NCBI GenBank assembly: GCA_023014485.1
Contig: JAJOZX010005528.1
Location: 258,941 to 322,940, forward strand
Source: Bathynomus jamesi
Taxonomy: Eukaryota; Arthropoda; Malacostraca; Isopoda; Cirolanidae
DNA length: 64,000 nt
Direction of reading: 5' to 3'
The translations under genes were made by a program, and so were the position numbers. Every line of letters starts with the position of its first letter. The stretch's first letter is position 1. Positions 53,706 to 64,000 of this stretch are shown piece after piece. Under the pieces are notes generated by a model, which ran no database searches, was not told the origin of the DNA, and saw nothing but the letters and a program-made list of their open reading frames with translations.

Positions 53706-53730
53706 CCTGAGGATGTCATTAGACGAAAGC
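53706..53730 (+). ncRNA. hammerhead-ribozyme-like motif (PLE-2 copy E)
   Basis: Plus-strand copy of 47002-47024: CTGAGGA, one base, hairpin GTC-ATTA-GAC, GAAAG. Confidence 0.55.
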
Positions 53731-53813
53731 GCTTGAGCACCATTCTGTGTTTCCTTTCCTTCGTGGTTTTATTCATCATAAATATTTTTCACGTGTTACT
53801 TTTGTGAAATAAT

Positions 53814-54829
<1,016 letters not shown>

Positions 54830-54839
54830 TATATATGCC

Positions 54840-55033
54840 GAAATAACCGCAAAAGAGACAGAGAATGAGACAATAATTAAAAGAGATACAATAAGGAAAA
54901 ACCCCGATTAGGACGCCTGGCAAATTGTAATCACATAGCAGATATCCTATCACTTCGCTTAATCACGAATTTTAAAAATTATAATACATGCAATGAATGA
55001 ACTGGAGTACATAATCACAAATTAATTACTTAC
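54840..55033. other. intron-like AT-rich sequence downstream of the Polinton-type exon
   Basis: On the minus strand it follows the GTAAGT donor at 55033. No acceptor or second exon is seen before the mariner-like element, so the rest of this Polinton-type gene is not in the window. Confidence 0.3.
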
Positions 55034-55203
55034 ATCTCTGCGAAGTCGTTAGCGGGAAAATCGTTCTTGCTGCCACAAATTTCTGTAAAAACCTGCGTTG
55101 AGAGAAGTTCATTCTGGTCAACAGCGTTGAAAAGGTGGAGCGCAGCCGCTGGGTAGAAATCTTCATCTTCAAACAATTCGGGAGAGTTGTGTAACTGACT
55201 CAT
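55034..55203 (-). CDS. second Polinton-type first exon (predicted)
   Basis: ATG at 55201-55203 opens MSQLHNSPELFEDEDFYPAA, then LFNAVDQNELLSTQVFTEIC and ends at GAGAT|GTAAGT. Like the exon at 6330-6469 it is about 50 codons, has a similar hydrophobic run, an I-C pair and an E-M split codon at a GTAAGT donor, and lies behind TATAAAA and CCAAT boxes. Residue identity is low, so the copies belong to different Polinton lineages. No other Polinton gene is next to it. Confidence 0.45.
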
Positions 55204-55270
55204 GGTTGGTATTTCAAAAGCACTGAGCGAGAAAACTACTGAAATGAGGTCCTGAGATGAAAGTGTTCCC

Positions 55271-55417
55271 TTTTATAAACGGGTTCATGATCAACCTACA
55301 ACACACGAAACGTGAGCTTCCTATTGGCTATCAGTGAATTTTCGGCGGGGCTTGACGCGTAGGCCCGCATAGCAGCCAAACATAGGTTCTGGGCTCCGCC
55401 CACAGGGCTGTGATTGG
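55271..55417 (-). promoter_or_regulatory. CCAAT/TATA promoter of the second Polinton-type exon
   Basis: Minus strand: TATAAAA (55271-55277 on the plus strand as TTTTATA) and CCAAT boxes (ATTGG at 55323-55327 and 55413-55417 on the plus strand). The layout and spacing resemble 6053-6245. Confidence 0.55.
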
Positions 55418-55489
55418 CTCCTTCGTGAAATCTGGGGCGTGTCAGATATTCCCATTCGTAGAGAGAGAGAAATGCGTTGTTTTTGGTTT

Positions 55490-55503
55490 TGTATTCTGCC
55501 CCC

Positions 55504-55565
<62 letters not shown>
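55490..55565. repeat. (GA)n microsatellite
   Basis: Nearly pure GA. It begins a (GA)n/(CT)n-rich region reaching 56335, with further tracts at 55910-55965 and 56297-56335. Confidence 0.95.
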
Positions 55566-55789
55566 CTTGACGAGGATGGTTTGTGAATTTATTTATGGTG
55601 CCCTATCTAAAATAGGATGGGAAAAAATTTATTGCCTCTGAAATATAAAACGTCTCAAACTGGAAGGTAATTATCCATGAAGTTAAATTCAACAGTGCGC
55701 GAAGCTCGCTCTCCTATCTGTAAAAGTTTATTGTATCTCTGCGTTATCGTACGATACAATAAATAAATTTAAAAAAATAGCAGAAATGT

Positions 55790-55907
55790 GTAATGGATGC
55801 GGATCATTCAACGCCGAAGTTTATTTCGATATCATAAACTTCTGTGTCAAACACAATTTCAGGACGGTGTTTAACATAATTGTGTATATATATATATATA
55901 TATATAG

Positions 55908-55971
<64 letters not shown>

Positions 55972-56091
55972 TTGGGCCTCAGAATTCGCGTTCGATATAA
56001 ATAAATTAAAAAAAAAATAAGAGATGTGATCGATGCGGATCATTAAACGCCAAAGTTTATTTCGATATCATAAACTTCTGCGCCAAACACA

Positions 56092-56095
<4 letters not shown>
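55790..56095. repeat. direct repeat, about 70 bp twice, 237 bp apart
   Basis: GCGGATCATTCAACGCCGAA-type sequence through TTTATTTCGATATCATAAAC and CAAACACAATTTC occurs at about 55798-55860 and 56034-56095, with a (TA)n-(GA)n block between. Probably duplicated together with the microsatellite. Confidence 0.8.

Positions 56096-56172
<77 letters not shown>
56096..56172. repeat. palindromic (CT)n-(TA)n-(GA)n tract
   Basis: (CT) about 19 units, TATATATA, (GA) about 15 units: a single self-complementary block of about 77 bp. Confidence 0.9.
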
Positions 56173-56177
<5 letters not shown>

Positions 56178-56280
56178 ACATATATAGGATCACCTTTGCT
56201 TTCGATGGCTTCGGCCCGAATTGTTCATTCTGGCGAAGGTAAAACTTTTCATCCAGCCCTAGACCTACTTTTCAACGGGT
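56173..56280 (+). repeat. dispersed repeat R, copy 1
   Basis: Starts after (GA)n with TTGTACATATATAGGATCAC and contains ATGGCTTCGGCCCGAATTGT, TTCATTCTGGCGAAGG, AAACTTTTC. The same order occurs at 61559-61670 (about 88% by eye). Together they flank the CR1-type LINE 56336-61490. Confidence 0.8.
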
Positions 56281-56292
56281 ATATATATATAA

Positions 56293-56337
<45 letters not shown>

Positions 56338-56631
56338 ACAAGGAGTTACAAGGAAAAGTAGTACCTCAAAAGGCCTTGCGGCCCATACCGAGGAGGTACC
56401 AATGGCAACGGGTGCCAGGGAAAATTCTACACTCAAATAGTGTGCAAGATTGGTCTAACCTTTTCTTGAACAGATCCACAGAGAACTGTTCACAACTTCT
56501 GAAGGTAACCTGTTCCATGTGTCACAGATCTTATACGTAAAGTAATTCCCACACACACTAGTCCTAAACCGTTTCAAATCCAACTTCCAACCATTGTTGC
56601 GAGTTGGGTTATCATTTAAACAAACATGCTT

Positions 56632-59225
56632 CTAAAATCGACATGTTGAACCGCGTAAGAACTTGAAAACCTCGATGAGTTGACCGCGCAGCCTCCGAGT
56701 TTCCAGCGAAAACAAGTTCAGGGCGCGTCGATTGTAGCCCATATGCCTAACGGAAGGGATTAACTTTGTGGCCCTCGCCTGCACTCGCTCCAGCCTCTCA
56801 ATATCTTTCCTGAGGGTGGGCGACCAGAACTGCAGCATACTCCAGGTGCGGCCGAACAGGGAATTGTACAGAGAGAGCACAATCTCCTTGTTCCGAAACG
56901 AAATTGCCTCTGATATAACCCAACACTTCTGGGCTTTCTTTTCCACCTCTACGCACTGTTTGGTAAACTTAAGGTCGCTGCTAATTAGCACACCCAAGTC
57001 CTTTTCCAAATCAGTGCCTCGATATTACTCCCCAACATCGAGTAGTCCGACTTGGGATTGGCGTAGCCAATGTGCATCACTTGCATTTACCCAAGTTAAA
57101 CGGCATTTGCCATTTTTCGGACCACTCTCCTATCCTACTAGGTCCGCACGCAGTTGCTCGATCGCTTCGGGCGTCCCAACATTGGCCCCAAGCTTGGTGT
57201 CATCAGCGAATTTGGCGATCCTACTGACGATGCCACCGTCGATATCATTTATGTAAATGATAAACAACAGTGGCCCCAAAACGGAACCCTGAGGAACCCC
57301 GCTAGTGACCGAGGCCCAACCCGAACTAGCCCCTTTAATTACAACCCTCTGCCGCCTATTCTTCAGCCAGTTTTCAATCCACCTACCTACTTCCCCACCG
57401 ATACCCAGCGCGCGCACTTTCGCCATTAGCCGGGGTGAGGTACCTTATCAAAGGCTTTCTGAAAGTCGAGATAAAGTATATCAATCGCCCTACTCTTATC
57501 ATACTCACTCAACATGACGTGGAAAAACTCGAGCAAGTTGGTGAGACACGACCTATGCCGTCTAAACCCATGTTGGGAGTCCCCAAGCAGCTTGTAGGAA
57601 TCCAAATGGTCAACGATCCTATCCGCTATTATCCCCTCTAATAATTTACCTACAACTGAAGTGAGACTAATGGGACGATAGTTCCCTGGACTTTCGTGAT
57701 CCCCTTTCTTAAAGATAGGGGTCACGTTGGCTTCCCTCCAGTCACCAGGCACCTGGCCCGTCTCCAACGATTTGTTGAAGACTGTAGCCAGGGGGAGCCA
57801 CCTGGTCGCGCACCTCCCGCAACACTCTGGGGAGAACTGGTCTGGCCCAGGAGCCTTAAACGCGCTCAGTTTGTCTATTCTATCGGCAACGACTGTCGCG
57901 GTACATCGAACACTATCCAGGCCAGCACCTTCGTGCCTCACGCCTGGCTCGGGGATGATGACGCGGTGTCCTCCCTGGTGAACACTCCCGCAAAGTACTC
58001 ATTAAGCACATTAGCGATGTCCGCGTCGGAGGTCGCAGAACGCCGCTTCGGTCCTTTAATGCTTCTAATGGGCTTTCTACTATTAACATAACTGAAGAAC
58101 TCCTTAGGGTTCCCCTTGCAGAGGCTTGCCACCCGTAGTTCTTCGTTACGTTTCGCTAGCCTAACCTTCGCCTTCACTTCTACACAGGCGGACATACGCT
58201 TCAGTGTTCTCATGGGAACGATTGGCCTTCGCCCTCCTATACGCACTTTCCTATTTCGGATAGCCGAAGCGATGTCACGACTGAACCACTTAGGCTGCGT
58301 TGAAGCAGGGTGACCGGTTTTGAGGGTATGGCAGCAGACTGCAGCACCATAAACTCGTCCCGGAATGCACTCCACACTCCCTCAACATCGCCGCCGACCT
58401 CTAACCCCATCTCACCTACGCTATCCCGGAGGCTAACAAAGTCCGCCCGCCGAGATCGAGCTTACTGCCTCTCGAGTTACTACGCTTCACCCGAGGGACG
58501 CACACAGAACCTAATCAGACCGTGATCACTCCCGCCCAACGATTCGTCAACGGTGAGGCCAGTGACGAGGTTGTCTTCGGTCGTGAATACTAAGTCTAGA
58601 ACGCTTTCGCCTCGTGTAGGCTCATTGACCCACTGAGTGAGGAAGTTCTCATCAGCAAAGTCAACTCCTCCTCCCTTCAGCATCAGCAGTCCTGTTCCCA
58701 CTTTATGCCGCGACAGTTGAAGTCTCCTAAAACTACACCACCCTATCCCCTAGCAGGCTACGGAGTTCGGTGTACAGGGCTGTATCCTCCTCGAGGAGGA
58801 GATGCGGAGGTCTGTACACCAAGATTAACCTATAGTTCGTCCCTCCCACGTTCAGATCGACGCCAAGCAGCTCCCGTTCCGATCGGAACTGGCAGTCAAC
58901 CGGACTCAACGTGTCCCTCACGTATATTAGTACCCCCCCTCCCCACGGGTGCGGTCTTTGCGAAACATTCTATACCCGGAATTTCGAACTCCCCAACGTA
59001 GTCCCTACGATCAGTATGAATCCAGGACTCGGTGATAGCAACGATATCCTGGTATTCTGATGCTAAGAGCGCCCGTAGCTCGCAAAACTTATTCCTAATC
59101 GACCTAGCATTAAAAAGCATTGCACGGAGGGAGCCTTCCCTATTCTGACCGCCCCCTAGCACGACCCGTTTCCCGAACAGCCAGGGCTGTCGGGAGTTGA
59201 AGAGCCCCTCACCAACGAGGGGCAA
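56632..59225 (-). pseudogene. CR1 ORF2: AP endonuclease and reverse transcriptase, broken
   Basis: Endonuclease: MLFNARSIRNKF and IVAITESWIHTD (58896-59225 frame), VLGDFNCRGIKW (near 58720, another frame), LGGSDHGLIRF (58480-58701). RT: FKAPGPDQFSPE, YRPISLTSVVGKLLEGI, QHGFRRHRSCLTNL, IDILYLDFQKAFDKVPH (motif A; 57426-57941), TSGVPQGSVLGPLLFIIYI (motif B), KFADDTKLGANV (motif C; 57130-57426). C-terminal EKDLGVLISSDLKFT and DIERLERVQARATKLIP (56632-57009). At least five frame changes. Motifs are all present, so decay is young. Confidence 0.9.
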
Positions 59226-59394
59226 CTTCCGCAGGAGCCTGAGCCCCCTCCAACGGGAAGGGGGTCACCCACCTGTACCTGGACGCACCCTTCAGTTGAA
59301 GGTACGTCCGCCACCGGCTCAACATCATCTCTCCGGTGGGGGCCCATCATCTCCCCGGCTCGACCTCACCATACGGTATAGGTGCCGGTCAAGC

Positions 59395-60500
59395 AGCGCC
59401 TAGCACACCTTTACCCTTCATTGAGGTGGACACCATCCTCTGATGCAGGTCCCACCTACCCGAAAACGCGTCGAACGGGTCAACAAACCTCACGCCCAGC
59501 GGGACGCACAAGTCTTGCACCCTCTCGTTGATGCCAATGACCTTACTGAGCGCGTGGTCACTGGCATTCATCCGCGGTAAAATACCCATCAACATTCCCT
59601 GTCTCTTCAGTTTTAGATCATCCGCAAGAGACATGATCTCGGTGATGATCCCTTCTGTAAACCTACCCTACCGCCTTTGAGGAACAGGTCGTTGCCACCA
59701 GCGTGGACAACGATCGCAGTCCTCCGACTAGCCACGCGCAGCTTCTCTACTCCTTCCTTAAGTGCGCCGTTCCCCGCCCAGGTAAGCACCTTACCTTCCT
59801 CCTGTCCGGTTTGCAGAAGCAAAGTACTTCTCCTGGCCCCTGATCTGCGAGTCCCCAATCAAAACGGTGTCTTTCCTTCGAGCACAGGAGACTAAAGCGG
59901 TTGGAGGTCCTGACAGGGGCAACTGGGGTCTCAGGCTTCGGCTTCGCAGCCTTCTTGCCCGAGACCTTTCGATACCGTCGCCACCCATAGACTCAGCCGC
60001 ACTTACACCACCCGACCCACCCCGACCGGCAGCTACATCCTTCGGTTTCTTTGTGCCATCAGTAGGCCCCTTCCCACCCTTTTTCTTTATCGGCCCCTTC
60101 CCACCCTTCTCTATCGGCCCCTTCTTTGCGCCCTCCACCTTGCGCCGCGGTTCCGTGCATTCCACGTGGGTCGCTGGCGATTCCTGACACTGATTTTGTA
60201 CCCTAGCCCCGGTTGCACCTCTACCCTTTCTCCGCGGTCCCGAGCTCTGTCCAGTCCATCGCTGGACCGCCTTTCCAGGCAGCTATCCTATCAATGAGCT
60301 CCGGGTGGAGGGCGCAGCCGCGTCAGTGACCGCCGCACCTCCAACAGCCGATCTGGACGACTCGAGCCGCCGGACCCTCTCCTCTAGCTTCTCGTAAAAC
60401 TGCATGAGTTCGCAAAAGCGGCACATGCTGGAGTGGTTGATCTTCTCGAAGCAGCTTCTTTGAAGTTCGTCTCCCACTGGTTTACTCACACCTCGCACAT
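59395..60500 (-). pseudogene. CR1 ORF1 with SGNH-esterase domain, broken
   Basis: The N-terminus (60283-60498) has CRFCELMQFYEKLEERVRRL, a CxxC pair leading into a coiled coil. A Lys/Gly/Pro repeat region (KKGPIEKGGKGPIKKKGGKG, 60165-60050) follows, then esterase blocks: TVLIGDSQIRG (G-D-S, near 59850), VVHAGGNDLF (G-G-N-D, near 59690) and EDGVHLNEG (D-x-x-H, near 59415). Three frames are used. Esterase-type ORF1 proteins are known in the CR1 clade and act as RNA chaperones with lipid-esterase-like fold. Confidence 0.85.
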
Positions 60501-60539
60501 TCAGCCTTCAGTTTCTGCGGTCCAGTCATTGTAACTTTT

Positions 60540-61490
60540 TTTTTTTTCGAACTCTGAATACACTGAATAAGATAAAGCGTTCTAGCAATGAAAACTATCA
60601 AAAACGTTCTGACCAGTATATAAAAAAGGAGGGGGGGGGTGAATTCTTCCCGCGCGTAGACGCATCCCTATTGCAAGTGACGTTCATCCCATCCAGAAGA
60701 CTACACCTCTCGCTGCTGCCGCACCGACCAAGGTCTCCCCAGGGCCGGACAGTCCCAAACGTGTCGCAGCTACCAACTGACAAACACTCGCGACGCAGGC
60801 GTCACGGATTTCCCGCCAGGAGCGACAGCGAGATGCAGCCCCTTACTAAGTCTTACTAGTCACTCACAAGCGGCCAGACTCTTAGAATCCAGTGTTCAAG
60901 GGATATCCCACCAGACCCAGAGGCTACGCCCGAGAGTTTACGCTGGCCTGGCAGCCAGCTGGGCAGTAAAGCTCTCTCACCTAAGAGCAGTACAGCCAAG
61001 CACCATCAATTGGTCACCAAAGAACGGTCGCAGGGGGCTGGTCAGGCCATTACGCGTTAGGAATGGGCTTAACGGGGCACTAGCCACACTCCATTCATCG
61101 CGCCCCTACGCCTGGGACCCCTCCATCCCAGTCTCTCACACCTACGAGCGTTAAATGGTGTTATTTATAGAGGTTCCAAAGCCTCTCTTCCCACGCATGA
61201 GGTAGCAGTAGGGTCCTAATAGTAAAAGAAGAGAAAAAGACTTAATACTAAAAGAAAGTTTTTTTTTTTTGCAGTCAGAGGAGAACATCCTTAACGTAAG
61301 CTAAAAGGACAGAGTAGGGATGGGATGGGGTCCTAGTAACCCACGGGACAGGATTGTACAACAGACTTCACCCGCCCTCCCGAAAGAGAAGAGAACCTAA
61401 AGGAACTGGCAGCCAATTTCTCTAGAATCCCACGACTCGGGACCGGAGGGCTGTCACACCCCAAGTATAAAGTTTACAACATCCAGAAGA
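60540..61490 (-). other. GC-rich 5' UTR/promoter region of the CR1-type LINE
   Basis: No coding frame. GC-rich with short poly-T tracts at 60536-60548 and 61260-61271. It lies directly upstream (minus sense) of ORF1, where CR1 elements carry an internal promoter. Confidence 0.4.
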
Positions 61491-61513
61491 AATGTGCATA
61501 ACCTTTATACCCC

Positions 61514-61514
61514 T

Positions 61515-61558
<44 letters not shown>
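61514..61558. repeat. (GA)n microsatellite
   Basis: About 22 GA units, immediately before repeat R copy 2. Confidence 0.95.
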
Positions 61559-61561
<3 letters not shown>

Positions 61562-61670
61562 GTACATATATAGGACAACCTTTGCTTTCAATGGCTTCGG
61601 CCCGAATTGTTCATTCTGGCGAAGGCCAAACTTTTCGCCCCGCCCAAGACCTACGGTTTAACGTGGTGTA
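61559..61670 (+). repeat. dispersed repeat R, copy 2
   Basis: Matches 56173-56280, with TTGTACATATATAGGACAAC and GGCTTCGGCCCGAATTGTTC. It is interrupted on its right by the Tc1 element at 61673. Confidence 0.8.
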
Positions 61671-61672
61671 TA

Positions 61673-62624
61673 TAAGCACACCGGACAAAAAATTAGTCAC
61701 CCCTCTCAGAATGTACCTAATAACGTGTGACGGCGCCTCTGGCCTTGATAACCGCACGAATCCGGCGAGGCAGAGACTCTACGAGGTTGTGCATGTACTG
61801 AACATCGATTTGCTGCCACTCGTTCATCAGCCGGTCCCGAAGTTCCGCCAGAGTCCTGCGCTTCACTTTCTGTTTCCAGCCTGAACAACACCTTCGACGC
61901 ATTCAGGATTAAAGGCTTCATTGGACCTGCGATGTACTCGTCGCCTCCCATCATTGGAGAACAAACAAAAACGGGACTCATCGGACCAAATTACACGTTT
62001 CCAATCTGCCGCAGTCCAGTTTTTGTACCTCTGAGCCCATTTATAACGTGCCAATTTGTGACTTGCTGTTAACAGCGGCCTCTTCCGTGGTACCCTGCTC
62101 CAGATGTCCATCGCATGCAGTTCTCGTCGCAATGTCCGTTCGGAAATTGGTCGCTGGAGAACCTCATTGGTTTCTTGGAGCAATTGTTCTCTGGTTTGAA
62201 AACGATTTGCAGTTACTAGACGAGAAACATGGCGGCGGCCCCTATTGTCGAGAATTGTTTTCCGGCCACAGTTACGCCGTCGATTGTCAGTTGATTGCGA
62301 ACTACACCACTCTTTGTAAACTCGCTGGACAGTACGCGTTGACACACCAACAAATTGGGCTACTTCAGACATTTTGTGTCCGTGGGCTATGCCAAACACG
62401 ATGGCTCCTTTTTGCCACTGAGTAACGTCTGCCTCACGACCCATTTTGCAGACTATATCCAACACACACTTTGTTCTTCACCACCTCACGAAACAGATCT
62501 GATCCTGTGTGCTACGTCACCGCTACTTGTCACTTACCAATGCTACATCAGCGCCCTCTGTGTGACCTTGAACTTCCTACTATCGGTGCTATTAGGGTGA
62601 CTAATTTTTTGTCCGGTGTGCTTA
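61673..62624 (-). mobile_element. Tc1 element with internal deletion
   Basis: TIRs of at least 30 bp: TAAGCACACCGGACAAAAAA (61673 onward) continuing TTAGTCACC, mirrored to 62624, flanked by TA in a TATA context. 952 bp instead of the usual 1.2-1.6 kb. Inserted next to repeat R. Confidence 0.9.
61717..62465 (-). pseudogene. Tc1 transposase with deleted catalytic segment
   Basis: The N-terminal frame (61863-62465) contains GREADVTQWQKGAIVFGIAH, VAQFVGVSTRTVQRVYKEW (first HTH), RRNCGRKTI hinge, REQLLQETNEVLQRPISERT (second HTH) and KRVIWSDESRFCLFS (first catalytic Asp). Near 61880 it is joined to the C-terminal RRTLAELRDRLMNEWQQI part in another frame (61717-61902). The stretch with the second Asp and the Glu is deleted. 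Inactive, but it retains the DNA-binding half. Confidence 0.88.
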
Positions 62625-62626
62625 TA

Positions 62627-63340
62627 AGAGAGAGCGCGAGAGAGATATCTCTGCTAGGGCACCCTGGTTACCCATTTATCTACCAACCGTGGAAGGACGC
62701 GCCGCCAGCGTGTCTCGAACCCGGCGCATATAATCGTGTGTGCGTAATATTTTATGGGCGTATAGACGGGTGTGTACGTGCCAAAACGAAGTATACACTG
62801 TGCCAACTGGCTGATAGTGCCTGGAGGCACTGGCTGATTAAGCCAACTGGCTGATTAGGGGCCTATAAGGTAGCGTGCGCTCGGCTGAAGTCTTAATATG
62901 CGCTTGGCTCCTGCCAGGCGAACACCTCTCTTCCTCTCTCTCCTCTCTTTCTCTTGGGGGATAACTCCGCCTCCAAGTTGCATAACCCTTGTTGCTCTTG
63001 CAACAACACCCTCACCCTGGGGGGTGCATTGCAACAAGGGGGTTGGCACTGGTGCTGGCACTCTTGCAACACTGATCAACATTTGCAATTGCATTGCACT
63101 CTCTCCTTTTGCGCCCATACTAGTTATAACAAAAAATATCCAAAATACTAATCCGAAGGACCAGAGATATAAATACCTCAAATAAAGAAAAATCTACTAC
63201 TACTACTACATTACTAATATTTACAATATTTACAAACACGTGGTAATTATTCCTACAATTATTCTCCAGTGATGAGTAGGCAGCGATATCTGGAGTTACT
63301 CCAGTATGAGCTAAGACAACTCCAAACAACATGGGCCAAC
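62627..63340. repeat. dispersed repeat shared with 20701-21060, otherwise non-coding
   Basis: Contains ACTGGCTGATTA(AG) three times near 62803-62860, then CTCTTCCTCTCTCTCCTCT, TTGCAACA, GATCAACATTTGCAATTGCA and CTCTCTCCTTTTGCGCCCAT (to about 63118). The same order of blocks occurs at 20701-21040. No gene recognised. Confidence 0.5.
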
Positions 63341-63354
63341 TCACTAGAAGAAGT

Positions 63355-63856
63355 GGTAAAATTGTCGTTCAGTACCCAACTAGTGACCCCACTTCTGTTG
63401 TTTTTTCTAGTGTAGTTTTAGCTTCTCTTTCCAAATGTGCAATCGAAATTTGTCGCAAATAAATATTAAAAAAGTTACAGCTATTTAAAGTTTACCCGAT
63501 ATTTTCGTTAAAACTAAAGAAAATATCATGACAACCTAGCCAATCGTCAAGGCCGTACAGTTGACCTAAACTGGCACTCAATTGACCTAACCTGGCATTC
63601 AACCGACCTAACCGGGCATTCAGTTGCCCTAACCTGGCATTCAATTAACCGGGGGCAACTCACAAGTAGATAGATCACAGCACTGCATTATCACATGCTC
63701 ACACTACAAATAATAGTCAAACTAAACTAGGTCTAAGCAGCAACAAATAAACAGGTAAAATTGTCGTTTAGCACCCAACTAGTGACCCCCCCCCCCCACT
63801 TCTGTTTTTTGTTTCTAGTGTAGTTTCAGCTCCTCTTTCCAAATGTGTGTGCAATC
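63355..63856. repeat. direct repeat, about 90-100 bp twice, 399 bp apart
   Basis: 63355-63444 and 63754-63856 share GGTAAAATTGTCGTT, CACCCAACTAGTGACCCC (ACCCAACTAGTGACCCC in the first copy), ACTTCTGTT and TTCTAGTGTAGTTT. The second copy has an expanded C run (63787-63799). Confidence 0.85.
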
Positions 63857-64000
63857 TCACAACCTTCACACGACATGGTTCACAATACATTGGACCTTCA
63901 CACATGATTCACAATACACTGGAACTAAAACTACCCACGCAACGCTGCCAGACGCAAAATGGTACTGAAAATTTTAAGTAGCTGTAACTTTTTTAATATT
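63462..64000. repeat. inverted repeat at the window edge
   Basis: AATATTAAAAAAGTTACAGC at 63462 continues about 8 more bases and is found inverted at 63972-64000, with few mismatches. The right arm runs off the window. Confidence 0.75.
63561..63650. repeat. minisatellite, 21-bp unit, about four copies
   Basis: Units of the form TTGACCTAACCTGGCATTCAA repeat from 63561 to about 63650 with a few substitutions. It lies inside the direct repeat pair 63355-63856. Confidence 0.85.

Larger units (their letters stand above)
52036..53790 (+). mobile_element. PLE-2 copy E, inverted, with small hAT insertion
   Basis: The plus-strand mirror of copy D from about 52036 (AATAATAACACTCGTACTTTG) to the terminus. 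It contains the intact GIY-YIG frame at 52890-53351 and an HHR-like motif at 53706-53730. A hAT element (52114-52902) sits between TTGCTAAT duplications. Head-to-head with copy D. Confidence 0.85.
56336..61490 (-). mobile_element. CR1-type LINE, near full length, frameshifted
   Basis: Minus strand, 5' end at right. Order: GC-rich leader (60540-61490), ORF1 with esterase motifs (59395-60500), ORF2 endonuclease and RT (56632-59225), 3' UTR to 56336 beside a (GA)n tract. Flanked on both sides by copies of repeat R and (GA)n. GC content is clearly higher than the surrounding DNA. Several frameshifts, no intact ORF. Confidence 0.88.

Noticed and set aside
55804..56043. ORF rich in SLSLSLSL and its plus-strand EREREREY mirror
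   Set aside because: Translation of (GA)n/(TA)n microsatellite in both directions; no gene.

Overview
The window looks like transposon-dense, AT-rich genomic DNA of an invertebrate animal, most likely an arthropod. The basis is the mix of element types, the very long (TA)n and (GA)n microsatellites, and relics of gene-like repeat families that I associate with arthropod genomes. I see no confident single-copy host gene. Almost everything is mobile or viral in origin, and elements are nested inside one another, often with clean target-site duplications (TSDs).

Layout. 1-2.6 kb: broken Gag-like region of an LTR retroelement (minus strand). 3.6-4.7 kb: microsatellites, a 143-bp tandem duplication and two long fold-back sequences. 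4.7-5.8 kb: LINE reverse transcriptase remnant carrying a small Tc1-like insertion. About 6.0-20.2 kb: a large decayed Polinton/Maverick (adintovirus-like) element. It has a CCAAT/TATA promoter and two short 5' exons on the plus strand. A minus-strand block follows with protease, major capsid, minor capsid, penton-like protein, integrase, two small conserved proteins and packaging ATPase. Protein-primed DNA polymerase B and several unrecognised ORFs follow on the plus strand. A 596-bp zero-loop palindrome with TA TSDs interrupts polB. 21-22 kb: LINE 3' end.

23.2-25.9 kb is the most unusual part. A Tc1/mariner-type transposon, with matching terminal inverted repeats (TIRs) at both ends, contains a 1144-bp insert flanked by a 295-bp direct duplication of transposase sequence. 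The insert has a circovirus-type replication-origin hairpin (nonamer TAGTATTAC in the loop), a TATA box, an intact capsid-like ORF with an Arg-rich leader, and a poly(A) signal overlapping the stop codon. I read it as an integrated CRESS-DNA virus segment that lacks Rep.

26-38 kb: remnants of a repetitive gene-like family, three more transposases with the [12 protein letters not shown] signature, one of them split by a hAT element with an 8-bp TSD, another hAT C-terminus, and a jockey-type LINE. 38.5-53.8 kb: two families of Penelope-like elements (RT plus GIY-YIG). PLE-1 has one intact 796-residue ORF and near-identical tandem and inverted copies. PLE-2 occurs as an inverted pair invaded by two hAT elements (8-bp TSDs). 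Both families carry a short hammerhead-ribozyme-like motif in their outward-facing termini. 53.9-54.8 kb: deleted mariner-like element. 55 kb: a second Polinton-type promoter and first exon, minus strand. 56.3-61.5 kb: CR1-type LINE (esterase ORF1, endonuclease-RT ORF2). 61.7-62.6 kb: Tc1 element with an internal deletion. 62.7-64 kb: dispersed repeats and a minisatellite.

In functional terms: the Polinton genes form one virion and replication module, now inactivated. The Penelope copy at 39.8-42.9 kb is the only retroelement here with an uninterrupted full-length ORF. The capsid-like ORF inside the mariner-like element is the only viral ORF without visible damage. All assignments are by eye from motifs; no database search was run.
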